Positions 1-8,800 of a DNA stretch of 64,000 nucleotides are shown one piece after another. The stretch's first letter is position 1. Each line of letters opens with the position of its first letter. The position numbers and the translations under genes are program-made. Under the pieces are notes generated by a model, which saw only the letters and a list, made by a program, of their open reading frames with translations, had not been told where the DNA came from and ran no database searches. Origin of the DNA: Terrabacter sp. MAHUQ-38 (GTDB lineage Bacteria; Actinomycetota; Actinomycetes; Actinomycetales; Dermatophilaceae); assembly GCF_014518425.1 (NCBI RefSeq), contig NZ_JACVCU010000002.1, positions 372,001-436,000 of the forward strand, in the 5' to 3' direction.

Positions 1-67
1 TGCGGCCCTGGGCGCGCCGGCGCTCCCGAAGGACGTCACCGAGCTCGCGTCGCAACAGTGTCGTCAT
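1..67 (-). CDS. clgR: XRE-family transcriptional regulator, ClgR-like (partial, N-terminus only)
   Basis: Only the first 22 codons lie in the window; the gene runs off the left edge. The visible N-terminus begins MTTLLRRELGDVLRERR and leads into a Q-G-R motif, which is how ClgR/XRE helix-turn-helix regulators start just before the first helix. The start is an ATG at 67 with a strong Shine-Dalgarno (AGGAGG) about 5 bases upstream, overlapping the cinA stop region. In Actinobacteria a ClgR-type activator of clp protease genes commonly follows pgsA-cinA, so name and role rest mostly on synteny. The DNA-binding domain is outside the window, so another XRE regulator is possible. Confidence 0.6.
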   Translation of the reverse strand, partial: MTTLLRRELGDVLRERRRAQGR

Positions 68-77
68 GCCGTCCTCC

Positions 78-695
78 TCAGGTCGCTGGTCTCGTGCGTC
101 CGGGTGCCGGGCCGCCGTCGAGCGGGTCCGACAGCCCTACCGTACCCCCAGGGTCCGCCGCCGGCGCAGGAGTTGGGGACGTGGCGCCCGTCTCCTGCAC
201 CGCGAGCCGCAGCACCGCGGCGACGGTCGCCGACCGGATCTCGGCCCTGGTCCCGTTCAACTCCAGGGAGCGCGTCGCTGTTCCCGACGGGCCGGCGACG
301 GCGACGTGGACCGTGCCGGCGGGCTTCCCCTCCGAGGGGCCGGGACCCGCGACGCCCGTGGTGGCGACGCCCCACGTCGCGCCGAGTCGCCGCCGCACGC
401 CCTCTGCCATCGCGACGGCGACCCGGGGGTCGACGGTGCCGGCTGTGGCCAGGAGGTCGGCGGGCACGTCGAGGAGGGCCAGCTTGACGTCCGCGGAGTA
501 CGCGACGACGCCGCCGAGGAGCACCGCGGACGCGCCGGGCGTGTCGGCGACCGTCGCGGCGACGAGGCCGGCTGTGAGCGACTCGGCGCACGCGAGGGTC
601 TCGCCGCGCTTCGTCAGGTGCGCCACGAGGGTCGCCCCCGGCGTCCCCCGTCGGGCACCTGGCGGGTCGCTCGTGCCGGTGGCGTCCGCGGCCAC
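78..695 (-). CDS. cinA: CinA C-terminal domain protein, nicotinamide-nucleotide amidohydrolase (PncC type)
   Basis: This 205-residue protein has only the CinA C-terminal (PncC) domain and lacks the N-terminal MoCF-like half. The family deamidates nicotinamide mononucleotide to nicotinate mononucleotide in the pyridine nucleotide salvage cycle. The family signature A-E-S-L-T-A-G is near residue 38, and the G-V-V-A-Y-S, T-T-G-V-A-G-P and P-A-G-T-V-H blocks follow in order. An unusual Pro/Gly-rich tail of about 30 residues ends the protein and is probably disordered. The GTG start lies 1 base beyond the pgsA stop, so the two are co-transcribed, with the ClgR-like gene 10 bases further on. Confidence 0.9.
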   Translation of the reverse strand: MAADATGTSDPPGARRGTPGATLVAHLTKRGETLACAESLTAGLVAATVADTPGASAVLLGGVVAYSADVKLALLDVPADLLATAGTVDPRVAVAMAEGVRRRLGATWGVATTGVAGPGPSEGKPAGTVHVAVAGPSGTATRSLELNGTRAEIRSATVAAVLRLAVQETGATSPTPAPAADPGGTVGLSDPLDGGPAPGRTRPAT

Positions 696-696
696 G

Positions 697-1458
697 TCAG
701 TCGCGGTTCAGGGTGGTCTCGGTGGCACCGGCCTCGGTCGACGTGGCGTGTGCTGGAGCGTCGTCGGCCGGTGGCGGCGTGGGCTGGCCTGCAACCCGAG
801 CGGCGCGCGCCTCGCGCTGCGCGGCGCGTGTGGCCCGACGCGCCCTCGTGCGTTCGCTGGTCTCGCGGAGCCGCGCGGCCTTGAAGACGTAGTCGACCCC
901 GCTCAGCACGGTCATGACGAGCGCCGCCCCGAGGAGCACGTGGGCGGCCGTCGTGAGCACATCGCCGAACGGCCACTCCCACAGCGGCAGCGTGAGCGAG
1001 CCGAGCGCGAGGGTCTGGAGCATCGTCTTGAGCTTGCCGCCGCGGCCGGCAGGCATGACGCCGTGGCGGATGACGACGAAGCGCAGGACCGTGATGCCGA
1101 TCTCGCGCACGAGGATGACGACCGTCACCCACCACCAGATCACCCCGAGCGCGGACAGTCCGATGAAGGCGGTGCCGGTCAGGGCCTTGTCGGCGATGGG
1201 GTCGGCGACCTTGCCGAAGTTCGTGATCTCACCGCGACGCCGGGCCAGCTTGCCGTCGACACCGTCGGTGACCGCGGCGAACGCGAACACCACCCATGCC
1301 CAGAACCGCCACCACGGCTCGCCTCCGCCGTCCTGGAACAGCAGCACGCCGTAGACCGGCACGAGGAGGAACCGCAGCACGGTCAGGGCGTTGGGCAGGT
1401 TCCAGTCGGTGGGCCGGGGCGCCGGCCCCTCCCCCCGGTGAAAGGTCTGCGGAGTCAT
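697..1458 (-). CDS. pgsA: CDP-diacylglycerol--glycerol-3-phosphate 3-phosphatidyltransferase
   Basis: This integral membrane enzyme makes phosphatidylglycerol phosphate from CDP-diacylglycerol and glycerol-3-phosphate, the committed step to phosphatidylglycerol and cardiolipin. The CDP-alcohol phosphotransferase motif is complete: D65, D68-G69, A72-R73, G82, D86 and D90. Several hydrophobic helices fill the first 190 residues. The last 60 or so are charged and Ala/Arg-rich (repeated A-R-R-A) and are probably a cytoplasmic tail. The ATG start overlaps the rimO stop by 4 bases, so rimO-pgsA-cinA form one transcription unit, a conserved actinobacterial arrangement. PgsA and PgsA2-type paralogues share the motif; the neighbourhood favours PgsA. 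Confidence 0.93.
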   Translation of the reverse strand: MTPQTFHRGEGPAPRPTDWNLPNALTVLRFLLVPVYGVLLFQDGGGEPWWRFWAWVVFAFAAVTDGVDGKLARRRGEITNFGKVADPIADKALTGTAFIGLSALGVIWWWVTVVILVREIGITVLRFVVIRHGVMPAGRGGKLKTMLQTLALGSLTLPLWEWPFGDVLTTAAHVLLGAALVMTVLSGVDYVFKAARLRETSERTRARRATRAAQREARAARVAGQPTPPPADDAPAHATSTEAGATETTLNRD

Positions 1459-2921
1459 CGCGGCTCCGCGACGAGGTCGATCCCCTCGGTGCCGACGACG
1501 ACGGCGGACACGAGGTCACCGACCCGTGGCCTGGGCGCGCCGTCGGGCACGCGGACGGTCGTCACGCCGTCGACGTCCGGGCCCTGGAAGGCCGCGCGGC
1601 CCACGACGGACCCGTCCTCGTCGTCGATCTCCTCGACGAGGACCTCGACACGCTCGCCGACACGCTCCTCGGCGCGCTGCGTGTTGAGCTCCTCGACGAG
1701 GCGGGTGAAGCGGTCGAGGCGCTCGGCGACGACCTCGGGGGCCAGCTTGCCGGCATACGACTCGGCCTCGGTGCCGTCCTCGTCGGAGTAGCCGAACACG
1801 CCCACGACGTCGAGGCGTGCCACGGTGAGGAAGGCCTCGAGCTCGTCGAGGTCGGCCTCGGTCTCGCCGGGGAACCCGACGATGACGTTGCAGCGGACGC
1901 CGGCCTCGGGTGCGTCTGCGCGCACCCGGTCGAGCAGCTCGAGGAACGACGCGCGCGAGCCGAAGCGGCGCATCGAGCGCAGCAGCGGCTCGGAGGCGTG
2001 CTGGAAGGAGATGTCGTAGTACGGCACGACACCGGGGGTGTCGGCCATGGCGCGCAGGAGCCCCGGGCGGATCTCGGCCGGCTGGAGGTAGGAGACCCGG
2101 ACGCGCTCGATGCCCTCGATGGCGGTCAGCTCGGGGAGCAGCTTCTCGAGCAGCCCGAGGTCACCGAGGTCCTTGCCGTACGACGTGGAGTTCTCGGAGA
2201 CGAGGAACAGCTCCTTGACGCCCTGCTGGGCGAGCCACCGCGCCTCGGCGACGACGTCGGCGGGACGGCGAGAGACGAAGGCTCCGCGGAACATCGGGAT
2301 GGCGCAGAACGAGCAGCGGCGGTCGCATCCGGAGGCGATCTTGAGCGGCGCCCACGGACGGCCGTCGAGCCTGGCGCGGATGACGCGTGGGCCCGACGCG
2401 GGCACGCGTGCGTCGTCGGGCCGGTCCGCGTCTCCGTGGCCGGGCAGCGCCACCCCGGCGGCCCCCTGCTGCCGCTCGACGGGGGTCACCGGGAGCAGCG
2501 CGCGCCGGTCTCCGGGCACGTGGCTCTCGACGTGGCCGCCCGCGAGGATCGTCTGGAGGTGCGAGCTCATGTCGCGGTACGAGTCGAAGCCGAGGACGGC
2601 GTCGGCCTCGGGCAGCTGGTCGGCGAGCTGCTTGCCGTAGCGCTCGGCGAGACAGCCGACGGCCACGACCTTCTGGGTGCGGCCGCCGTCGCCCTTGAGG
2701 TCGGACGCCTCGAGCAGCGCGTCGATGGAGTCCTTCTTCGCCTGTTCGACGAACCCGCAGGTGTTGACCACCGCCACGTCGGCCTCGGCCGCGTCGTCGA
2801 CGAGACGCCATCCCTCTGCGAGGAGACGGCCGGCCAGCTCCTCGGAGTCGACCTCGTTACGGGTGCACCCGAGGGTGACGAGTGCGACGCTCTTGTCGAC
2901 GCTCGGGTGGGGTGGGGTCAT
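1455..2921 (-). CDS. rimO: Ribosomal protein S12 methylthiotransferase RimO
   Basis: RimO is a radical SAM enzyme that adds a methylthio group to the conserved Asp of ribosomal protein S12. The 488-residue product has the UPF0004 domain with cluster cysteines C19, C55 and C90, then the radical SAM motif C199-x3-C203-x2-C206, and a TRAM-like C-terminal region. A loop of about 40 residues between the two domains (roughly 140-185) is longer than in E. coli RimO, as is common in Actinobacteria. MiaB is the main alternative; the [10 protein letters not shown] context and the pgsA neighbour favour RimO. It is the first gene of the rimO-pgsA-cinA unit and is divergent from the M19 dipeptidase. Confidence 0.93.
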   Translation of the reverse strand: MTPPHPSVDKSVALVTLGCTRNEVDSEELAGRLLAEGWRLVDDAAEADVAVVNTCGFVEQAKKDSIDALLEASDLKGDGGRTQKVVAVGCLAERYGKQLADQLPEADAVLGFDSYRDMSSHLQTILAGGHVESHVPGDRRALLPVTPVERQQGAAGVALPGHGDADRPDDARVPASGPRVIRARLDGRPWAPLKIASGCDRRCSFCAIPMFRGAFVSRRPADVVAEARWLAQQGVKELFLVSENSTSYGKDLGDLGLLEKLLPELTAIEGIERVRVSYLQPAEIRPGLLRAMADTPGVVPYYDISFQHASEPLLRSMRRFGSRASFLELLDRVRADAPEAGVRCNVIVGFPGETEADLDELEAFLTVARLDVVGVFGYSDEDGTEAESYAGKLAPEVVAERLDRFTRLVEELNTQRAEERVGERVEVLVEEIDDEDGSVVGRAAFQGPDVDGVTTVRVPDGAPRPRVGDLVSAVVVGTEGIDLVAEPR

Positions 2922-2949
2922 GCGTCCACTCTAGATGGCGGGGTGTTCA

Positions 2950-4170
2950 ATGGCCGACATGCTCGCAAGCACCCCCCTCGAACCGACCGACCCGCTCGCG
3001 AGGGCCCGGACGGTGCTACGTGAGCACCCCCTCGTCGACGGGCACAACGACCTCCCGTGGGCAGCTCGCGAGCTGGCCGGCTACGACTTCGAGACGCTCG
3101 ACGTGGGCAGTCGGCTGACGACGACCCAGACCGACCTGCCGCGTCTGGCTGAAGGTGGTGTCGGCGGGCAGTTCTGGTCGGTCTTCGTGCCGAGCACCCT
3201 CCAGGGCGACTCGGCCGTGACCGCGACCCTGGAGCAGGTCGACGCCGTGCACAGGATGATCGCCACGTACGCCGACCGCTTGGCCCTCGCGCGCACCGCC
3301 GAGGAGGTCGAGCGGGCCGCCGCGACGGGCCGCATCGCCTCACTCCTCGGGGCGGAGGGTGGGCACTCGATCGGCTGCTCGCTCGCGACGCTGCGCCTGC
3401 TGCACGTCCTCGGCGTGCGGTACATGACCCTGACGCACAACGACAACACGCCGTGGGCCGACTCGGCGACCGACGTGCCGGCCGTCGGCGGGCTCAGCGA
3501 GTTCGGCCGCGAGGTCGTGCACGAGATGAACCGGCTCGGGATGATGGTGGACCTCAGCCACGTCGCCGTGTCGACGATGCGCACCGCGCTGGAGACGGCC
3601 GACGCGCCGGTCATCTTCAGCCACTCCTCGGCGCTCGCGCTGTGCGACACACCGCGCAACGTCCCGGACGACGTGCTCGCGACCCTCCCGGCCAACGGCG
3701 GCGTGTGCATGGTGACGTTCGTGCCCGAGTTCGTCTCCCCCGCGACCGCCGAGTGGCGGGTCGAGGCCGCGGCGGCGGCCGCGGAGGTCGGCATCGACGC
3801 CAAGGACTGGGAGGCGTTCGGCCGCTTCACGGCGACGTGGCAGCGCGAGCACCCCAAGCCCGACGCCACCATCGAGCAGGTCGTCGGCCATCTCGAGCAC
3901 GTGCGCGAGGTCGCCGGCATCGACCACGTCGGCATCGGCGGCGACTACGACGGCACCGACACCTTCCCGATCGGGCTCGAGGACGTCAGCGGCTACCCAC
4001 GCCTCGTCGCCGCACTCCTCGAGCGCTCGTGGTCGGAGCACGACGTCGCGCGGCTCGTGCGCGGCAACACGCTGCGCGTCATGCGTGACGTCGAGGCGGT
4101 GGCCCGCGACCTCCAGACGACGCGGGCCCCGAGCCTGCGGACGTTCGCCCAGCTCGACGGCACGGGCTGA
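2950..4170 (+). CDS. Membrane dipeptidase (peptidase family M19)
   Basis: This is a zinc-dependent dipeptidase of the renal dipeptidase/M19 family, cleaving dipeptides (in some members L,D or D-containing). Metal-binding features are visible: V-D-G-H-N-D near residue 32, the G-A-E-G-G-H-S segment carrying the bridging Glu, Y-M-T-L-T-H-N, V-D-L-S-H, I-F-S-H-S-S and the late G-I-G-G-D-Y-D-G motif. There is no signal peptide, so it is probably cytoplasmic. ATGs lie in frame at 2935, 2950 and 2959; 2950 is preferred because a GGGG-type ribosome site sits about 8 bases upstream. It is divergent from rimO, and the 28-base gap must hold both starts. Confidence 0.92.
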   Translation: MADMLASTPLEPTDPLARARTVLREHPLVDGHNDLPWAARELAGYDFETLDVGSRLTTTQTDLPRLAEGGVGGQFWSVFVPSTLQGDSAVTATLEQVDAVHRMIATYADRLALARTAEEVERAAATGRIASLLGAEGGHSIGCSLATLRLLHVLGVRYMTLTHNDNTPWADSATDVPAVGGLSEFGREVVHEMNRLGMMVDLSHVAVSTMRTALETADAPVIFSHSSALALCDTPRNVPDDVLATLPANGGVCMVTFVPEFVSPATAEWRVEAAAAAAEVGIDAKDWEAFGRFTATWQREHPKPDATIEQVVGHLEHVREVAGIDHVGIGGDYDGTDTFPIGLEDVSGYPRLVAALLERSWSEHDVARLVRGNTLRVMRDVEAVARDLQTTRAPSLRTFAQLDGTG

Positions 4171-4209
4171 GCGCGAGGCGGCCACACGGCACACAACCTC
4201 GCCGGCGGC

Positions 4210-4956
4210 CTACTGGCGGAAGCGCGCGATGGTGAGCCCGACGAGACGGGCGACGACGAGCGCGACGTAGAGCATGCCGGCGATCTGCTGCAGCAGGACG
4301 AACGCCCGCGCGTGCGGCTCCACCGCGTAGATGTCCGACAGGCCCGTCGAGGTCATCGTCGTGATCGACAGGTAGAGCAGCTCGAACCACGAGCGGGTGC
4401 CGGGATCGACCTCGCCGTAGATGGTGAAGGAGTGCGGCCAGATGAGCTGGACGGCGACGTAGAGGTAGGCGAAACCCCACGCCACGATGGTGAACGTCGC
4501 CCCCGTCGCGTAGAGCTCGTCGCGGGTCACCCAGTTGTCGGCGAACATGTACCGGAGCAGGCCGTAGCCCGTGTAGACGTAGAAGAGGGCGTGGAGCACG
4601 GCGCTCCAGAACCCGACGACCACGCTGTCCGGCCAGACGGCCTCGGCCACGGTCAGCGCCACGACCGGCCCACCGAGCACGACCGCGACCCAGGTGAGGG
4701 CGGGCGTGGCGCGGACGGCGCGCACGGCGAGGAAGAGCACGACGAGCCCGATGAGACCGAAGATCGCCCGGCCGGTCTCGCGGACGTCGTCGGTGCGCGT
4801 CTCGATGAAGGGGTAGGCCAGCAGCGCAGCGAGCTGGGTGAACAGGAGCAGGGCGCACGGAAGCTCGACGATCTTGCGCCGCAGGCGGTCGATCCGCGAC
4901 GGCGGCCCCGCTCGACGCGGTGATGACGGCCAGAGCTCCAGCGACGCACTCACCAT
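4210..4956 (-). CDS. Ion-channel-like membrane protein, six transmembrane segments with atypical pore loop
   Basis: This 248-residue protein has about six hydrophobic helices (near 32-50, 64-80, 86-106, 114-134, 148-170 and 220-241). Between the last two is a re-entrant pore-like loop reading S-I-T-T-M-T-S-T-G-L-S-D, in the place where potassium channels of the Ion_trans_2 class have T-V-G-Y-G-D. The fold therefore looks like a channel, but the K+ filter is not canonical, so selectivity is unknown. No RCK/TrkA-N regulatory domain is attached. The ATG at 4956 is chosen because upstream codons are non-hydrophobic shadow sequence. It is convergent with the M19 dipeptidase and divergent from the PPOX protein. 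Confidence 0.78.
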   Translation of the reverse strand: MVSASLELWPSSPRRAGPPSRIDRLRRKIVELPCALLLFTQLAALLAYPFIETRTDDVRETGRAIFGLIGLVVLFLAVRAVRATPALTWVAVVLGGPVVALTVAEAVWPDSVVVGFWSAVLHALFYVYTGYGLLRYMFADNWVTRDELYATGATFTIVAWGFAYLYVAVQLIWPHSFTIYGEVDPGTRSWFELLYLSITTMTSTGLSDIYAVEPHARAFVLLQQIAGMLYVALVVARLVGLTIARFRQ

Positions 4957-5091
4957 TGGGACTCTAGTGCGGATACCGGTCGAGGAGCGGGCACTCGTCG
5001 CCGGCGAGCCGGGCCCCCGCCGGCCGGGAGCAGTCGGCGCAGCGCGTCGAGGGGCCGGGATGAGATCGCGCGTCGGCGCGGTTGAGGTGAC

Positions 5092-5541
5092 ATGACGACC
5101 GACACGAACCGCCCTGCCACCGCCCGCGTACCGACGAGCCACGCCGACCTGCTGGAACGACCGCTCTTCGCCCACCTCGCCACGGTGCGGCCGGACGGCG
5201 CGCCCCAGAGCAGCGTCATGTGGTTCGACTGGGACGGCTCCCGACTGAGGATCACGCACACGAAGAGCCGGCAGAAGTTCGCGAACCTCGCCAAGGACCC
5301 CCGGCTGTCGTTCTCCATCGCCGACCCCCACGACGGCTACCGCTCCCTCGAGATCCGTGGAGTGGTCGAGGACGTCGCCGACGACGACGAGCGGGCCTCG
5401 TTCTACAAGGGCCTGCAGCACCGTTACGGGATGGACTACGACGTCGACGACATCCCGGTGCGCGTCGTCATGACCATCCGGCCGACGAAGTTCATCGCCA
5501 CCGAAGGCGGCGGCATCGTCGCCACGACACGAGCCGACTGA
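5092..5541 (+). CDS. PPOX-class, probably F420-dependent, oxidoreductase
   Basis: This 149-residue split-beta-barrel protein belongs to the pyridoxamine 5'-phosphate oxidase-like superfamily, probably the F420-binding FDOR-B group. Typical marks are L-A-T-V-R-P-D-G-A-P-Q-S near residue 28, W-F-D-W-D-G, T-x3-R-Q-K-F-A-N-L and D-P-R-L-S-F-S. Such proteins usually dimerise and reduce small enones, quinones or similar compounds with F420H2; the substrate cannot be read from sequence. It stands alone on the plus strand, convergent with ftsK with only 16 bases between the stops. Confidence 0.88.
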   Translation: MTTDTNRPATARVPTSHADLLERPLFAHLATVRPDGAPQSSVMWFDWDGSRLRITHTKSRQKFANLAKDPRLSFSIADPHDGYRSLEIRGVVEDVADDDERASFYKGLQHRYGMDYDVDDIPVRVVMTIRPTKFIATEGGGIVATTRAD

Positions 5542-5557
5542 GCCGGCGGCCGGTGGC

Positions 5558-8458
5558 TCAGTAGCGCTCGCGGCCGCCGCGGTCGGTGAGGTTCCAGGCG
5601 TCCTCGGACTCCTCGTCGTCCTCGTCGACCGTCCGCGTCATGTCGCCGGGCGTCCACGACGCCGGCACGGCCGTCGTCTCATCCTCGTCGAGACGACGCT
5701 CGCCGCGCTCCGCGACGATGGAGGCCGTCCGCTGCGGCGCTGGGTCCACGTCGTCAGGCTCGTAGGCCGCTGCGGTGTCGGGACGCTCGATGACGACAGG
5801 CGGGGGAGCATACGGCTGCGCGGGTTCGACGATGTCGTCGATGTCGGCGGGCTCGTTCGGGTGCGGGACATCCTCGCCGCGCAGCAGGGCGAGCGTCTGC
5901 GTGAGGTCGTCGGGCCGCACGAGGACGTCGCGCGCCTTGCTGCCCTCGCTCGGGCCGACGATGCCTCGCGACTCGAGCAGGTCCATGAGCCGGCCGGCCT
6001 TCGCGAAACCGACCCGCAGCTTTCGCTGGAGCATCGACGTCGAGCCGAACTGCGTCGTGACGACGAGCTCGGTCGCCTGGAGCAGGACGTCGAGGTCGTC
6101 GCCGATGTCGTCGTCGATCTGCTTCTTGGGCGCCGCGACGGTGACGTTCTCGACGTAGTTGGGCTTGAGCTGGGTCGTGACGAACTTGACGACCTCATGG
6201 ATCTCCGACTCATTGACCCACGCGCCCTGCACGCGCATCGGCTTGCTCGCACCCATCGGCAGGAAGAGCGCGTCACCCTGCCCGATCAGCTTCTCGGCGC
6301 CGGGCTGGTCGAGCACGACGCGGCTGTCGGCGAGCGAGCTCGTCGCGAACGCCATGCGCGAGGGCACGTTGGCCTTGATGAGACCGGTGACGACGTCGAC
6401 CGACGGTCGCTGCGTGGCGAGCACGAGATGGATGCCTGCCGCGCGGGCGAGCTGCGTGATGCGCACGACCGACTCCTCGACGTCGCGCGGGGCCACCATC
6501 ATGAGGTCGGCGAGCTCGTCGACGACGACGAGCAGGTACGGGTAGGTCGTGATCTGACGCTCCGAGCCAGGCAGCGGCTTGACCTTGCCGGCGCGGACCG
6601 CCTTGTTGAAGTCGTCGACGTGCTTGAAGCCGAACGCCGCGAGGTCGTCGTAGCGCTGGTCCATCTCCTTGACCACCCAGGCGAGGGCCTCCGCGGCCTT
6701 CTTGGGGTTGGTGATGATCGGCGTGATGAGGTGCGGGATGCCCTCGTACGCCGTGAGCTCCACACGCTTCGGGTCGACGAGGATGAGGCGTACCTCCTCC
6801 GGCGTCGCACGCATGAGGATCGAGGTGATCATCGAGTTGACGAAGCTCGACTTGCCCGAGCCGGTGGCGCCCGCGACGAGAAGGTGCGGCATCTTCGCGA
6901 GGTTGGCGATGACGTAGGCGCCCTCGACGTCCTTGCCGACACCCATGACCATCGGGTGCTCGTTGCTGCGCGCCGTGTGGCTGCGCAGCACATCTCCCAG
7001 CGAGACGTTCTCACGGTCGAGGTTCGGGATCTCGATGCCGATGGCCGACTTGCCCGGGATGGGGCTGAGGATGCGCACGTCGGCCGAGGCGACGGCATAG
7101 GCGATGTTCTTGGACAGCGCGGTGACGCGCTCGACCTTGGTGCCCGAGCCGAGCTCGACCTCGTAGCGGGTGACCGTCGGCCCGCGGGTGAACCCGGTGA
7201 CGGCGGCGTCGATGTCGAACTGGTCGAAGACGCCGGTCAGCGACTCGACGACGCGATCGTTGGTCTCGCTGCGGGTCTTGTGCGCCGGTCCCGGCGTCAG
7301 CATGGCGTGGTCGGGCAGGCGATACGTGATGTCGCCCCCGAGGCTCAGCTGCTCGACACGCGCCGGCATCTCCGACATGGGCGGCGGGATGAGCTCGGCC
7401 TTGGGGCCGACCTTGCTCGTGTCGGGCGCACCGAGGGTCTTCGGGTCGGTGGCGTCGATGACCTTCTCCCCGGCCGGACGCGGCGCGAGCACGCCCGGAG
7501 CGGTCGGACGCTTCTCGCCCGGGCGCAGGCGTGTCGCCTCCTGGTCCTCGAGCGCCTTCTGCGCGGCCTGGCGGAACGCCTCGTCGCCGTCGCGCTCCGA
7601 GAGGTCGACGGCCTTGCGCCGCGCGCGCTTGACCGCGGCTGCGGGGGCGTCGTCGGGGGCGGGCTCGTCGTGGTGGCCGCGGTCGATGACGAGGGCGCGC
7701 AGCTGGCGCAGCCGCGCCGGGATCATGTTGACCGGGGTGGCCGTGATGACGAGCAGGCCGAAGACGCCGAGCAGGACGAGGAGGGCGAGCGCACCGTACG
7801 TCGAGACCGCCGCGGCGAGCGGGCTCGAGGCGAGGAATCCGAGGATGCCGCCTGCCGCGCGCATGCCCTCGGCACCGTCGGGCGGGTTCGGGATGTCGTC
7901 CGCCAGGTGCGCCAGACCGCACGCGGCGAAGGTCAGGGCGATGGTGCCGACGACGATGCGGTTGGTCGTCGCCTCGTCCTGCGGCGCCCGCAGCATGCGC
8001 AGGCCGAGGGCGAGCAGCACGAGCGGCACGGCATACGCGACGCGTCCGAAGGTGCCGGCGAAGACGGCGTGCACGACCTGCCCGAAGGTGCCGGACACGC
8101 CCCACCACTCACGGGCGGCGACGACGACGGCCAGGGCGATGAGGGCGAAGCCGATGCCGTCGCGGCGGTGCTCCGGCTCGAGGTCAGCAGCGCTGTGGCC
8201 GACCCGGCGGACCGCCCCCCCAGCCAGGTGCGAGACGCCCATCCACGTGTTGCGCATGGCGTTGAGCGGGAACGGAAGGCCGCCGTCGCGGGTCTTGGAA
8301 GCGGCCTTGGACGCCGGCTTGCGCGCCGCGGGCTTGCGCTGGGCGGGCCGCGTCGAGCGTGCTGCGGGCGGGCGGGAGGAGGCACCGCCCGTGGACGCCT
8401 TGGCGCGTGTTGCCGCGGCGGTGCTCGGTCGCTGGCTGCTGGACGGACGTGACCCCAT
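5558..8458 (-). CDS. ftsK: DNA translocase FtsK
   Basis: FtsK is the septum-anchored ATPase that pumps chromosome-dimer or trapped DNA through the closing septum. The 966-residue product has a basic Ala/Arg/Lys-rich N-terminal tail, four transmembrane helices within about residues 70-260, a charged linker, then the FtsK/SpoIIIE motor with Walker A G-A-T-G-S-G-K-S near 528-535 and Walker B V-V-V-D-E-L-A-D. A winged-helix gamma domain follows (S-T-S-M-L-Q-R-K-L-R-V-G). A low-complexity acidic C-terminal tail is added. The ATG at 8458 is preferred to the upstream ATG at 8500, which would add residues unlike the family. It is divergent from the SAM-IV-controlled gene. Confidence 0.95.
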   Translation of the reverse strand: MGSRPSSSQRPSTAAATRAKASTGGASSRPPAARSTRPAQRKPAARKPASKAASKTRDGGLPFPLNAMRNTWMGVSHLAGGAVRRVGHSAADLEPEHRRDGIGFALIALAVVVAAREWWGVSGTFGQVVHAVFAGTFGRVAYAVPLVLLALGLRMLRAPQDEATTNRIVVGTIALTFAACGLAHLADDIPNPPDGAEGMRAAGGILGFLASSPLAAAVSTYGALALLVLLGVFGLLVITATPVNMIPARLRQLRALVIDRGHHDEPAPDDAPAAAVKRARRKAVDLSERDGDEAFRQAAQKALEDQEATRLRPGEKRPTAPGVLAPRPAGEKVIDATDPKTLGAPDTSKVGPKAELIPPPMSEMPARVEQLSLGGDITYRLPDHAMLTPGPAHKTRSETNDRVVESLTGVFDQFDIDAAVTGFTRGPTVTRYEVELGSGTKVERVTALSKNIAYAVASADVRILSPIPGKSAIGIEIPNLDRENVSLGDVLRSHTARSNEHPMVMGVGKDVEGAYVIANLAKMPHLLVAGATGSGKSSFVNSMITSILMRATPEEVRLILVDPKRVELTAYEGIPHLITPIITNPKKAAEALAWVVKEMDQRYDDLAAFGFKHVDDFNKAVRAGKVKPLPGSERQITTYPYLLVVVDELADLMMVAPRDVEESVVRITQLARAAGIHLVLATQRPSVDVVTGLIKANVPSRMAFATSSLADSRVVLDQPGAEKLIGQGDALFLPMGASKPMRVQGAWVNESEIHEVVKFVTTQLKPNYVENVTVAAPKKQIDDDIGDDLDVLLQATELVVTTQFGSTSMLQRKLRVGFAKAGRLMDLLESRGIVGPSEGSKARDVLVRPDDLTQTLALLRGEDVPHPNEPADIDDIVEPAQPYAPPPVVIERPDTAAAYEPDDVDPAPQRTASIVAERGERRLDEDETTAVPASWTPGDMTRTVDEDDEESEDAWNLTDRGGRERY

Positions 8459-8600
8459 GTTCGCACCGTACGTCAACGTCCCGCTGAACTCACGTGTCAC
8501 ACGCGCAACATGGCCGACCAGCTCCTCGGCACCCGGACGGTGGCCGCCCGCGGGATCGGCCGGACGGCGTCTCAGATCGCGACACCGCCGGGTCGATGGG

Positions 8601-8630
8601 TGGACAGTCCCGGGCGGCTCGCCCTATCGT
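8601..8630 (+). promoter_or_regulatory. Candidate housekeeping-sigma promoter for the SAM-IV leader
   Basis: A -35-like TGGACA at 8601-8606 and a -10-like TATCGT at 8625-8630 are 18 bases apart. Transcription would start near 8637, at the 5' end of the riboswitch aptamer. The assignment rests on motif match and spacing only. Confidence 0.5.
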
Positions 8631-8638
8631 CGTGGCCA

Positions 8639-8764
8639 GGTCATGAGTGCCAGCGACAAGCCCCGGCTCGCTGGCCAGCAACCCTCCTCCGCGGTGGGGT
8701 GCTCCGGGTGACGACCAGGTCGACCTCGAACCGCTTCTGCGATCGAGGCCGGCAAGCGCGGACC
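8639..8764 (+). ncRNA. SAM-IV riboswitch (S-adenosylmethionine-binding leader)
   Basis: The leader follows the actinobacterial SAM-IV consensus closely from memory: GGTCATGAGTGCCAGCG at its 5' end, CAAGCCCCGGCT, CTGGCCAGCAACCCTCC, GCGGTGGGGTGC, CCGGGTGACGACCAGG, and a closing GGCAAGCGCGGACC. The outer P1 pairing GGTC...GACC and the P2 pairing GCCAGCG...CGCTGGC are intact, and the pseudoknot segments are in their expected places. SAM-IV elements are almost confined to Actinomycetia and shut down sulfur/methionine genes when SAM is abundant. It ends 36 bases before the class V aminotransferase start, which leaves room for a ribosome-site switch rather than a long terminator. Confidence 0.93.
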
Positions 8765-8800
8765 CGCATCCGGTGGGTCCCAGGACCCAGGAGCACTGTC

